Positions 1 through 10,710 of a DNA stretch of 64,000 nucleotides are shown in pieces (the first letter of the stretch is position 1; each line of letters opens with the position of its first letter). Source of the DNA: Polymyxa betae (lineage: Eukaryota > Endomyxa > Phytomyxea > Plasmodiophorida > Plasmodiophoridae); the NCBI GenBank assembly GCA_003693705.1, contig RBZT01000633.1, positions 124,001 through 188,000 on the forward strand, given 5' to 3'. Under the pieces are notes generated by a model. That model did not search any database. It saw only the letters and a program-made list of their open reading frames with translations, and had not been told where the DNA came from. Made by a program: the position numbers and the translations under genes.

Positions 1-1387
1 AAGATGCATAAGCTAGCAGCGAAATGTTATACTAATAAAAATATCAGGGGTTTTCTCGAAGTGCAAAAGTCAATTACTTGTTTGGCAACCGGTTCTGAAG
101 GGGGTTTGTTGTAGTCAAGAAGAGCTTCTATCAGCGAGATGTAAATTGAGTTTTCGCGTAACAACGACACAGGTGGAGGATCATTGCCGGAATATAGCGA
201 GTAAATATTCTTAACATCGGTGGCCGTCAAGCGCGAACCTTTCGCGACTGCGTTCAACGCCTGGTACATTTCTGCCAGCAGATCAGCGAGTCAATACATC
301 AATTGATAAAAAACCATTCGACCGGTATATTTTGGTGCGAGAGTTAATAACAAATTGACAGATTGGACTCGCGAACCGTGCTGCTCTTCAGCATGAGCTG
401 AAATGGCTTGCGACAGGTTCTGGAACAGGACGCCATGTGAGGGATGCTGAGCCAACGCAGATAGAATCAATTGAGCGAACACGTAGGCACTAAAGAGAAA
501 ATGCTTTCAGCATGTATGCAAACATAAGAAGATTGTACAGTATTACTCCTGTGTTTGACAACATAGTCTCTGTAGTTCAAGCACCGATCGTTGAAAATGT
601 TCTTGGTCGGATTTCGTCAGCGTCAACAGAAGAGCATCACGAAAAACGCTCTGAAACATCGCAAACTTCATATCGCCGGGCCTGAAAGCGAAGCACAATC
701 AACGAATGTGACACATGAAGAACCCTCCAACCTTGCAGCAACCGGTAGCTCATCTCCATGTCCTTCCTCACTGATTTTTCGTATAGCAAAATTTAACAAC
801 AGGCAGTTAGGATGTTCATGCGATAATGAATACAGAACCGATCGCCACGTGGAATCGCGAATCATGAAGCTCAGCCATTCGGGTTCTCCCTTTGAAAAAG
901 AAACTGTTCATAATTTTAATCTGCAGCAGTTGATGGAACCCAAACCTTGGTCGGGGCGCTGAAAATCGAATCGGCTTTTGTGACATCAAATTGCTGAACG
1001 GCAAGGTCCTTTAAATGGTTCATGACGATCTCATTGATCTCCTTTATACAGCATTTGTAAAAGTTTGCAATATCAACTGGGCAAACATACATCTTCAGAA
1101 TCGCCTAGAATGTCGGTGGCCCATGTTCCAAGTATATTGCAGATCTGGGCTCGGCCCTGATATGATTCGGCCAGCTGACGAATGGCTTCTTTGACCCGTT
1201 CTGGCTGGCTGAGAGGGCCACCGCCGCTGGAGATGAACGCCTTCAATTCGGCTAGCACGCCCGGCTCCATGATCGAGTCCGGCGCCGATAGCGCCGATCC
1301 CGACGACGTCATGGTCGCCGGCACGAGCTTCGACGACGGAGTTGCCGGAGACGATTCAACAATGACATTGATATTGGGACTCGACAA
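1..1387 (-). CDS. NELFCD: Negative elongation factor subunit C/D (TH1), 3' end cut by window edge
   Basis: NELF-C/D is a core subunit of the complex that holds RNA polymerase II in promoter-proximal pausing. Reading the minus strand from the ATG at 1387, successive exons align in order with the animal protein. Exon 1 (to about 1091, donor GTATG) carries DSIMEPGVL and a helix ending in NILGTW. Exon 2 (about 1042-946) gives a stretch with NHLKDL and KADSIF. Exon 3 starts with GEPEWLSFMIRDSTWRS and LLLNFAIRKIS. Exons near 482-291 and 269-27 carry FAQLILSALAQ and then YSLYSGNDPPPVSLLRE, matching the family's MDPPPVELIR region. The C-terminal half lies beyond position 1. The first ~40 residues are Ser/Pro-rich and family-variable. 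Identification is from remembered family sequence and the collinearity of at least five exons makes it firm; exact exon ends are approximate. Confidence 0.88.
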
Positions 1388-1558
1388 TGTCTAAATGACT
1401 AATTGTCACGTATTATAGATCTTAGGGCTGTTTGTCTGCATATCTATAGTGAGGGATTTGCCGCTTGGAAATGGCGCCCAATTCCCAACTCACAACATCA
1501 TTCAGTGATGTAATGTTACAACATGCCTATGGAGGAGGCCGTCGTCAGTCTGGGCCAT

Positions 1559-2189
1559 TCAATCATCTCTACATTTCGGGGAGCTTGCTGGCCTGACTTC
1601 GGAACGTTCATACTTCACAGATTCAGGTTCAGATGAATAGAAGACTATGATATCAGATTCGAATCGATTCTGAAACATTCGTTTTACACGAGTGACCAAA
1701 TGTCCATGGATATCAGAACTCTGTTTGATCGGTTTTTTGACAACCATTGTGCTGGTGCCTTGTTCTCTGATGAAGGTACGGCGCATAAACCCATCCAAAT
1801 CTGGTTCGAAAGGAATCAACACGTATGCAATTCGATGAACGTGGCAAGGCGTTTCCGCACGCGGGCAAGCTGGGACACCAAGACAAATTTCCAGCTATGA
1901 AGAATAAACACCTACAGTAAAGTTCCCGATACGTTTGATAATATCAAGTTCTAATGATTTTTGTGCTTTCGACGGAGAGAACGACTACAAGACAAAATTC
2001 GTGTGGCATTACACCGGCCCAAATTGAAAATCCAGAGACTGACATTAGGCCTGAGAAAGCAGAAAACCCACGACGGAAATTCAAGCTCAGTTACTTCAGA
2101 TGGCCATTTCGACCAACTTGGGTCTCTTTATAAGAAGTCCAGGTGACCAAAGCCTGCATGCCCTGAGTAGGATAAAAACGCTTTCGCAT
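1559..2189 (-). CDS. Unrecognised spliced protein
   Basis: A probable minus-strand gene that I do not recognise. An ATG at 2189 opens a short basic exon beginning MRKRFYPTQG; a 44-nt GT..AG intron then joins in frame to an exon with VSLWIF. A last exon entered at a CATAG acceptor near 1900 is open to the stop at 1559 and reads IPFEPDLDGFMRRTF, then a Lys/Arg-rich segment and a Ser/Glu tail. The intron matches the size class of clearly real introns nearby, and the last exon has coding-like composition. The link between the middle and last exons was not resolved. Its 3' end faces the start of the NELF-C/D gene on the same strand. Confidence 0.4.
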
Positions 2190-2807
2190 CGAAGTGTCGT
2201 GGCGACACTAACATTGTTATGGCAATGTCGAGATCAATGCAAACCGGTTGATAAATAGGTCAGAAAAATTGGATTGCAGAGCATCACTGCTGCCCACCTG
2301 AAACGATTGGGCTCTACTGCTGTGTAAAAAGGCCAACCAAACATCATTGCTGCAGAACATATGCAATTTCAGACTTTAGTTTGGCCGAGAAAATGATAAA
2401 AAAGCCAGCATTGATTATGAAGTCGATTCCCGAAACGGGTCGAAGGCTAGACTAATTCAATCCCCAGCCAAAGTATTATCCCAGGTCCAATAACGGTGGA
2501 CTGCAGCAACGAACAACGATTGAAGGCATATCGATCGACTTACTATCTCCAACTGAACAGAACGGCTTCAAAGAAGTTGCCCTAAGTTCGATGACGACAG
2601 CATTCATCTGCACCGCTGAAAGTTTTTGACAATTTTTCTGCTTTCTTCGAATGACTGGTGCGAATTTACTGCTGCGGAAAAAGCTTGTACGACATAGCGA
2701 TGCCGTCATGCCCTGTGTTGTTGGTTTGACGGGCAGCACCCCTAACTAATCGAGATTTTCTTGCAAGAGCGACGGGGCGGTCTACAATCCGATTTGCGGA
2801 TCGCCCA
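2190..2807. other. Non-coding or unresolved stretch upstream of the hydrolase gene
   Basis: About 600 bp between an unrecognised minus-strand gene and the ABHD-type hydrolase. Open frames exist on both strands (for example 2476-2739 on the minus strand) but they overlap each other and none shows a recognisable domain or a clean splice partner. It probably holds the divergent promoters and 5' untranslated exons of the two flanking genes. Confidence 0.4.
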
Positions 2808-4201
2808 ATGAAGCTCGAGTTTTTGCGCTTCCAATGGAGCACATCGGCCGCCAAACAGTTGCATAGCAAATCTCGCACGACGCTGGCCCTGGTCCGGAAA
2901 TCGCTGCCTGACATCCCCTCCATTAACCTGAACGAATGGAGAGCCGCCATATCACAAAGACGATCGTGGCAAAAACGTCTTTTGGCATCGCAAGACGCTC
3001 TTTTGAAAAGGCAAAGTTTCACCAAAAACAACAAACCTTGAAAATCCTGATTTGCAGTTCAGGTATGTTCGAAGCCGATTTCGCCAGAAACTCGTCCAGA
3101 CCGGGTCGGCATCCCTGAATACGATCGAAATCCTGCCAGCTGAACCTGACAATGAAATCCCCATTGTTCTAACTCATGGATACGGATCGGGATCTGGGTT
3201 CTGGAGCATGACTCTGGATGAGCTCAGTGATCATGGCCGACGTCATGTTATCGCAGTCGATTGGAATGGAGTAAGGATAACCTAACTTCGCTTCCGTTAT
3301 GCTGATATTCAAGCGGTCAGATGGGAGCATCGGGTCGAAACCCGTTCTCAGCCGGCGAGGCGTATTTCATCGAACCGCTGGAAGAATGGCGCCGGATGAT
3401 GGGCTTAAAAAAGATGGTCCTGGTCGGGCACTCGTATGGAGGCCTGCTATCAGCAGCGTACGCCATCAAGTACCCGGAGGCGGTCGCGAATCTGATTCTG
3501 GTGTCGCCGGCCGGGCTGTTGCCGGTCCCGGCATCGTCACAGACGCCAGTGGCGGCGACTCTGGGCAGACGCCTCGTGGCTTCCGGCTGGGCGAACAATA
3601 TCACACCGCAGGCGATTATCAGGGCAGCTGGGCCTTGGGGCTATCGCCTCACTGAGCAGGCCGTTCGAGCTCGGTTTCGCCATCTGAATGCAGGCGACAT
3701 TAGACTCATCACAAACTATCTATATGAAATATCGGCTGCACCTCCAGTAAGTCGTCAATTTGACACGTTTCAACTTTTGAAATTTTTTTAAATTTTTTCA
3801 TCCTTAATACCACGCTTAGCGCGCCTTTTCGTCTTTCACATTCGCAATTTTTCTATTAAGCTCATTCTACGACTTTCAACTCCTAAATATTGGCGGTGTA
3901 TTGATTGTTGTAGGGCGGCGAAAAATCGCTGAAGACTCTCTTGGTGCTAACCAAAGACCATCATGGCGTGTTCGCTCGAAATCCCATTGGATCGCGGCTA
4001 CTCCAGGACTTGCCGGATTCGATTCCGATCACAATAATGTTCGGCGATCGCGACTGGATGTTCAACAACGCCATCCCGGAACTGTCCCTGATCCGATCTG
4101 GCCGGGCCAGGCTCGTCACGATCGAACGTAGTGGCCATCATTTATATATGGAGAACATCAGGCGGTTTGTCGAGGCCGTCAACGAGGCAGCAAAACCGTA
4201 A
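2808..4201 (+). CDS. ABHD4/5-type alpha/beta hydrolase
   Basis: An alpha/beta-hydrolase of the ABHD4/ABHD5 (CGI-58) group, which acts on lysophospholipids/N-acyl phospholipids or regulates lipases at lipid droplets. Exons cover HGYGSGSGFW (oxyanion loop), then a 50-nt intron (3271-3320) to GMGASGRNPF, EEWRRMMGLKKMVLVGHSYGG (3385-3450), and after a 167-nt intron (3747-3913) FGDRDWMFNN and SGHHLYMEN. The nucleophile elbow is GHSYGG with serine, as in ABHD4, not the asparagine of catalytically dead ABHD5; Asp and His of the triad are present. The family's H-x4-D acyltransferase motif reads H-x4-E here. The first ~80 codons from the ATG at 2808 are not family-like and their splice to the hydrolase exon (from about 3058) could not be fixed, so the 5' end is uncertain. 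Confidence 0.82.
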
Positions 4202-4457
4202 GACGCCCAGTAGATTCCTCCATGAACCTTCTAAGGCCAGTTGACTTTCCGTGCTATTGAAGGCCTGGACAATGTTCGACAACGTTAATATTACGACCAA
4301 ATTGATACAATTTCTATAGCTAATGTAACGCGAACATTCTTGGCAACTCGAAAGAATATATTCGAAATGACGAAGAGAGAAATGTGCGCGGAGAAATGGA
4401 AACTGCGCTGTGCGTGGCGAGGCCTCCATTGAGCCTGCTTCTGCTGCCTTCTCTGAA

Positions 4458-6817
4458 ATGGATCGTCCAAATCTTGATCATCTTGTGCAGATCTATAACC
4501 AATGGAGGGCCGATTCATCCCTCCAGGTCCCCGATTTCCTTCAGATCGCCGCTGCTGCCGTTGATAAGTTCATCGAAGACAATTATGTCTCGGCATTCCA
4601 ACAGGAACAGTTCGCCCAGGAGGGCTCACTGGAGATCGACGGTGACGACATCATCGTTCCGGTTCGTAATCGAGGCCTTCTTCTTTTAGCAGAATCGCTT
4701 GTTGAAGGCAACCAAGACCCAGCTGCGGCTCGCCTCTCGCTGCATTGTGCCGTCCTGCATCAATCGCTGCTCTCATCTCCATCGCCTTCGCTGCTAAAGC
4801 GAATTGACGCCGCTATCTCAGTTCTGTCGAACGGCGACCTCGATGGTCGATTAGTTGTGGAAATCGCCGTCGCTTTGATTGGTGCCGGGCAACATGTTCG
4901 TGCGAAGACCTTCATTGAGAAGGCGCAGGTTGCTACCGGCTTGAAAGCGACGTTAACGGGCGCCATGGGAAAGCGAACGAAGTTCCAGAAAGAAGATCGC
5001 GCCCAGCTTGTTGTTCGTATTGAGACCGAAGACCGCTCCGAGCGATCTGAAGCGGATGCATTCCCGGGTTTGATTGATCAAATGCTGGAAGACGATACTC
5101 TTTTAGAAGAGATTCAGTTCAGCACTCCTGAAGAGTATCATGTGCCGGTTTTATCCCCTGTTCAAACAGCTATCATGCTCGCCTGCGCTGATATTGTCGA
5201 TTATGAGGTCGATTCTCGTTTCGTGTTTTCTTGTTCATTATGTTACAGAGTCTCTCTCCCCCCAATTATTTTGTCTGGCACTGCTGTGCTTTTTTATAAG
5301 AACGAATGCCATTTGATGTTTTCTGCACTGTTTCGGTGATCTGAACCTGTTACAGAACTTGGTGGATGATATCAAGAGGCTGGAGCAGCTGGCGTATCTC
5401 GAGCACAGCCTGAAATCATCATTATGGAGCGTCCGTCTGCGCTCCCTACTTCGGCGCTCGATTCTCGAAGGCAACGATATCCATCGCCGGATTCGCAGCC
5501 TGCGCCAGCTTGAGTCGCTTGTCGTCGTCGCCTCCGAACGCAACCAACCTGAACGGCACGACGACTTCTTCCTCGCCCTTCCCGTCTCGGTTGCAGCGTT
5601 GAAACTTTCGCTCGCCAAACAACACGAGATAATGCTGCTGAATTCTTCGGTACGGCGTCCATACTGGCCCGTCCGTCGGATTGGCTGATGGGTGAATGCT
5701 TTGTTTGCAGGCTCTGGCGATCTATTCGGAGTTGGATATCTGGGAGCCTATGATGCGGCTGCATGTCAAGCTCGGACGCAGCACAGAAGCGCAGCAGATG
5801 CTGAAGGATAAGATGGAGCGCAATGGGCCAACACCGCGCCTGCAGTGCATCCTCGGTGACGTTACCATGGACCCGGAGTGGTACGAAGCCGCCTGGCGCC
5901 TTTCAAACCAGCGCTATTCGCGAGCTCAGCGTTCGCTTGCCGAACGATCGTTCACGCTGCAGAAATGGGCCGATACGATCGAGCATTATCGCCTCGCTCT
6001 GGCCATCAACCCGATCTTCCCACATGCCTGGTTTAAGATGGGTTATGCTGCCCTTCAGCTGAACGACTATACGACCGCAGCCATGGCTTTCTCACGAAGT
6101 GTCAATCTTCGCCCAGATGACGGAGATGCCCAGAACAACCTGGCCGCCGCCTACCTGGAGACGAAACAGATGCCGCTGGCGTTCCAAGCTTTGAAAGCGT
6201 GCGTTCGTCTAAAAAGCGGCGAATGGAAGGTCTGGGATAATTACCTGACCGCTGCTATGGGCGTCTCCGATCTGCAAGCGGCAGCCTACGCGTTCTCAAA
6301 GGTTCTCGAGCTGCAGCACTCCAAAATCGATGCCCAGCTACTGAAGACGTTTTGCGACGCCGTCGTCGAAAAGCGTGGCGACGACTTCCTGCAAAGGCGC
6401 ACGAAAGAACTGCTGCACGATATCTGTAACCAGATCACCGATAATGCCGATCTGTTTGGAGTCGCGAGCGAATTCTTCGCATCTATGGGTGACAATGACG
6501 TCGCCGCCGATTTCTGCTATAAGCAGTGCCTGGCTTTGGAGAGTCCAGACGACTGGTCTCGAGATTTGACATCGTTCACTCGCCTGGTCAACGTTCTGGC
6601 CGAGTTTGTCAACCTCAACAACGCTGGTCGCAAAGCGCGTCTATTGCTGCAACGGGTTCTGTCGAACGCTGCGAAGTGTCCCAATCTGCCTTCGTCATCG
6701 GTCGACAATCTTCGTGATTTGCTGTCACGCTGTGGCAGTCAGACATCGGCGGCTGCTGAACAGAAAAAGATGTCATCATCAGATGTTTCAGATATCTATG
6801 TATCTGATTATATATGA
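4458..6817 (+). CDS. TTC27: Tetratricopeptide repeat protein 27
   Basis: Conserved TPR protein (yeast Emw1). Three exons: 4458-5207, 5356-5649 and 5711-6817, with introns of 148 and 61 nt, all phase 0. The start is the ATG at 4458 (MDRPNLDHL). Exon 1 has the family's SPVQTAIMLACADI helix; exon 2 has an Arg-rich LWSVRLRSLLRR segment typical of TTC27; exon 3 holds the TPR core with RAQRSLAERSF, YRLALAINPIFPHAWFKMGY, AFSRSVNLRPDDGDAQNN, KSGEWKVWDNY and the C-terminal SRDLTSFTRLVNV. Order and spacing match the human protein, though at roughly 690 residues it is shorter. Codon usage is richer in G/C-ending codons than in the gene fragments upstream. Cellular role outside yeast and animals is unclear. 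Confidence 0.9.
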
Positions 6818-6992
6818 GTAAACGACATTGCTAAAACGTGAGCGAGGGTCGATGTGGTCACTGGCTGTTTAGATGCCATTACAAGACGCCTCCGACAAGG
6901 TCGTTCGTAAACTCAGATGATCTGTTCACTTTTCGGCAATATGGCCTTGGTCATTTGTCACAGAACTCGCTCATAATCTGACAATGGAGAGA

Positions 6993-7479
6993 TTAGAAGT
7001 TGCCTTCGTTCGTTTGTGTTTCAGACCTGTCAGTCAGAAGTTGCATGTGAAGGTACCTGATGTTCAGGGTTAGCTGTGCTTTGTTTCAATGTTCGATTAG
7101 ATACCCAATACACTAATCGGTCGCAGAAACAGACCTGATTTGCATTCGGCTGTTGCTGCCGTGAATTTCGGTACACAAGAGGTAGGGACTTCATTCGCTT
7201 CTGAAACTGTGATATGCTAATCATACGATGGGTCAGATTGCTTCAATTCACTCTGTTTCGGAAAACGATTACATCCATGAGAATCGTAATGCCTTCCTGC
7301 ATCGCAATGCATTGTAGATTAGATCCACTTAGCTTTACGATGTATCTACGAAGATCGATCAATGGCGTCTGCTTGAACAGTTCACAGCGGAATGAATCTT
7401 CTTTATTCTGTTTCGTAAACAGTTCTCTATGACGGAATGAGAGCCAACTGGCTGAATTGACACGTTTGTGTTTAGCCAT
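6993..7479 (-). CDS. Small spliced protein, unrecognised
   Basis: An unrecognised minus-strand gene in a gap between larger genes. An ATG at 7479 opens an exon starting MAKHKRVNSASWLSFRH and continuing through LFKQTPLIDLRRYI. Three small GT..AG introns of about 42, 37 and 56 nt, each keeping frame, join it to exons with ITILMDVIVF, ITVSEANEVP and LTLNIRYLHMQLL, ending at TAA (6993). The spliced product is about 115 residues, mainly helical, with no signal peptide or membrane span. Introns of the same size as in certain genes, and frame kept across all three, argue that it is real. It is head-to-tail with the membrane-protein gene at 7501-8460, only 21 bp from that gene's stop. Confidence 0.5.
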
Positions 7480-7500
7480 AGTATAGATAGCTTGATGGGT

Positions 7501-8460
7501 TTAGGCGGGCAAGGCTGCGGCTCCAGCACCATAATGACCTTCGCCTTCTCTGCCCCCGTTCGATTTTGCCTCCATCAGCGACCATGCCACTAGCAATGGA
7601 ATCGTTGTGGCCACCATTGCTGCATTGAACGAGAATGTGGCGATGTACAGCCCCGACCATGGATCAGCGACGTTGCCCATGTATCGGCTGACGAAATTGA
7701 AGACCCATTTGCCAGACATGAACACCAAAGCCAGCGACGCCCCGAATAAAGCTCCCAGAGCAAGGTGCGTCTTCAGATAATGCAGACGAACCAGATAGGC
7801 GTAAATCAGGACGCTGATATACGCCACAGCATTGATAATGAGAGCGAATCCCTGCTGGCTTTGAACCTTAATAATCAACCACAACATACAGATTGCTGAA
7901 GCTAAAGTCGCTATTGACCATATCAGCGCTATGGACAGTTCGAAGGCTTTGAACCCTTTCGTGAACCATCGGGCGCTGACCGTCACCTTCTCAGCAGATG
8001 GTCGTGAAAGCAATGTCCAGTAGATGAAGATTCCACAGAAGATGAGCCCGCCCATAACGGCGCTTAACACCGATACACCTGCGAATGTAGCTGAGGGTGC
8101 ACTCCACCAAGCTGACGATTCGCCGATCATGAACAAGGCGAACGGATAGCTGAATCCGACCAAGACTCCATGCAGGAAAGCGTAATTATGATGTCGGAAA
8201 TCGGGAGCCGCGAACATGACGGCGATGGCGGTCAACAGGTATATCAGAATCATAGCGAGAAAGAAGCAATGCTCGACAATCGTGTAAGTGATGGTTTGAG
8301 CACCGGTTCGCCAGGCTAATACAGGTGATGTGACCATGCCTGCGATTATGAACAGGAGTAGAATGATGAGCCCGATGATGGCTAAGGCGGCGTATAATCG
8401 CGACATGGCCAGACAACGTTCTGCCCATATCCGGTCTTCATTTGAGACGCTGGTTTTCAT
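7501..8460 (-). CDS. Multi-span membrane protein of unknown family
   Basis: A single-exon minus-strand frame of 319 codons from the ATG at 8460 (MKTSVSNEDRIW); an in-frame ATG at 8574 would add 38 residues. Hydrophobic segments follow in regular order: ALAIIGLIILLLFIIAG, FFLAMILIYLLTAIAVMF, a short helix before SSAWWS, SVLSAVMGGLIFCGIFIYW, an ELSIALIWSIATLASAIC span, IINAVAYISVLIYAYLV, LALGALFGASLALVFM and FSFNAAMVATTIPLLVAW. That suggests seven to nine spans. The tail is Gly/Ala-rich and soluble. I do not recognise the family. No intron is seen, unlike most neighbours. Confidence 0.6.
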   Translation of the reverse strand: MKTSVSNEDRIWAERCLAMSRLYAALAIIGLIILLLFIIAGMVTSPVLAWRTGAQTITYTIVEHCFFLAMILIYLLTAIAVMFAAPDFRHHNYAFLHGVLVGFSYPFALFMIGESSAWWSAPSATFAGVSVLSAVMGGLIFCGIFIYWTLLSRPSAEKVTVSARWFTKGFKAFELSIALIWSIATLASAICMLWLIIKVQSQQGFALIINAVAYISVLIYAYLVRLHYLKTHLALGALFGASLALVFMSGKWVFNFVSRYMGNVADPWSGLYIATFSFNAAMVATTIPLLVAWSLMEAKSNGGREGEGHYGAGAAALPA

Positions 8461-8880
8461 CCTGGAAATGGTTTGAAATGAATGCGGCTGGCTCGGAACC
8501 AGTGCCGATTTATTTGAAGCTCGTCGGCCGACTGACCAATACGGTCCGTTCGTGTTGATAGAGAGAAATTCCAAAAATATTTTCTTGAAATATAGGCTGG
8601 AAACGATCGCTGCTAATAGATCGATCTGAAGGACGTAGCTTTGTTGATGAAGGCAGGGTTAATACATCGGGGCGGTCAACAGAAAGGGCGGCTAATCGCT
8701 TATCATATGTAAATCCGATAGCGAATTGGCTAAAGCAGCCAATCAGCAAATATAAGAAAGTAAACAGGTGGCACATTGCGGTATGGGATTTAGGGCTAGG
8801 GTTTGGAAGACTCTTGATGGCCGATTTATGTTACTTGCTAGACATGATCTCTTCAGTCCTCTGATAAATCATTCAGCCAA
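8461..8880. other. Divergent intergenic region
   Basis: About 420 bp between the start of a minus-strand membrane-protein gene and the start of ALG12 on the plus strand. Short frames occur on both strands but none is convincing. The region is expected to hold two divergent promoters; I see no distinctive motif. Confidence 0.4.
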
Positions 8881-10688
8881 ATGCCTCTGGACAGATATGA
8901 TGCAATGCTGTTGGGCATGGCCATCGCTTACATCGTCGTCTGTCCCTTCACCAAGGTCGAAGAGAGCTTCAACGTTCAAGCCACACACGATCTTATCTAT
9001 CATCGCTTCAATTTAGATCGGGTTGATTCGTATTCCTTTCCTCGTTTCTCGCTCACATGTTTTTAGTATGATCATTTTGAGTTTCCAGGGGTGGTTCCTC
9101 GAACGTTTTTGGCTCCAATTGTGCTATCGTTATTAGCTACACCTTTCGTTTATTTGCAGCAATCGCTTGGTAATAATTCAAGAACGTTGTGAAGATCGCG
9201 TGTGAATCGGTTCTCAGATTTGCCCAAACTGCTCACGTTATATGTAGTTCGAATAATCCTTGCGTTCATATCAGTTGTCAGCATTGGTATGTTTCGTCGG
9301 GCGTTAGTCAGACAAACCCATGATAGAGCGCTCGGTATGCTGATATCGTTAGTATGTGTGAAAGATCGAAACAGTTTGTCATCCATTCCTGATCATTTCT
9401 TGCAGCTAACAGCGTGTCAGTTTCATATCTTATTCTATTGTAGCAGATTGCTACCAAACACTATCTCGCTGATAATCTGTAATCTAGCACACAGCGCATG
9501 GCTATCGCAAAAGTGCTATCTCGCTCTGAGTTTGTTTGCTTTTAACTCAGTTGTTTTCCGAAGGTACAGAACTCAGCTTCGTCGGAACCCAATTAAACGT
9601 AGTTTAGTGACTGTGCTGTCTTTGCATTCCCTCAACTCTTGTTGTTGCTGTTTCGAGGCAAGATGCAACTGCAGCGTTTATTCACTGTGGGAATTGCGGC
9701 TACGATTGTGAGCGCTTCTATCACAACTTTGGTAGATTCGGTTTTCTGGAGACGGCTGATATGGCCTGAACTAAACGTTTTCGCTTTCAACGTGATCGAG
9801 AATAAGAGCTCGGAATGGGGTGTTTACCCGTTTCACTCGTACTTCACGAGTTTCTTGTTGGAAGATTTCCTGCCAATTTTTTGTCAAGGACTGACGCTCT
9901 CGCAGGCCAAAGGCTCTTCTCGCTGCAGCAGTCTTCATTCCGTTTGGGGTGCTCACTACTCTGCCGAGCACTGGCGTCTTGAAACAGGCACATTTTCGTA
10001 TCAACATAAGTATCATCGAGGGAACTAATCACCGCTTGAACTAAGTTTACGCTTAGACCAACATGCTGTCAACATTGCATTTCCAGCTACGGTTTCAGTT
10101 ATTCTGTACTCGTTCCTACCTCATAAGGAAATCCGATTTCTGTTCCCCGTTCTACTTCCTCTGAACGCTGTTGCCGCTATGGGTAAAGCAACACCTCATT
10201 CGAGTACAGTTAGCTGAAGTACTTTAGGGATTCTTTCCATTTACCGGAGCTGTAAACAGAAGAACATTCGTTCTGTATTTTCTCTGTTTGTGTTCCTGTT
10301 AATGATTGCCACTTTGATGGGATCTCTGCTCTTCCTGTACGCATCAAAATTCAATTATCCAGGAGGATGGGCATTCCATGAGTTTCACAAGCACACCAAT
10401 GGAAATGTATCCGTTCATATCGATAACTTAGCGGCCATCAGCGGTGTTTCGCGATTCGGAGAGATGGACAATAGATCTATTGTTTATAGCAAAGCTGAAG
10501 GCCTCTCTAGCAGTGATCTTGAACGAAGCAATTTCGACTTTCTTATTCACGAAACTACGGTTGCCGGTTATCAAGTCATCGCATCGGTCGATGGCTTTAC
10601 AGGATTTAACTTCAGAAGTATTCCGCCTAAACTGTTGCTGTCGCCAAAATTGCATATTTTGAAAAGAAAATCAACAAACAATCCTTAA
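8881..10688 (+). CDS. ALG12: Dol-P-Man:Man7GlcNAc2-PP-Dol alpha-1,6-mannosyltransferase
   Basis: ALG12 adds the eighth mannose to the lipid-linked N-glycan precursor in the ER lumen (GT-C family GT22). Exon 1 (8881-9021) carries the GT22 signature [16 protein letters not shown]; a 45-nt intron leads to [15 protein letters not shown]. Later exons give [18 protein letters not shown] joined by a 44-nt intron (about 9562-9605) to a Leu-rich span, [59 protein letters not shown] and [15 protein letters not shown], followed by [17 protein letters not shown] near the C-terminus. All hallmark blocks are present in family order, so the enzyme is probably intact. About ten membrane spans are expected. 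With GFPT at 38.6 kb it implies a full N-glycan donor pathway. Some internal exon edges (9170-9200, 9890-10060) are approximate. Confidence 0.92.
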
Positions 10689-10710
10689 TGAAAGATATCG
10701 ATTTCATGAT

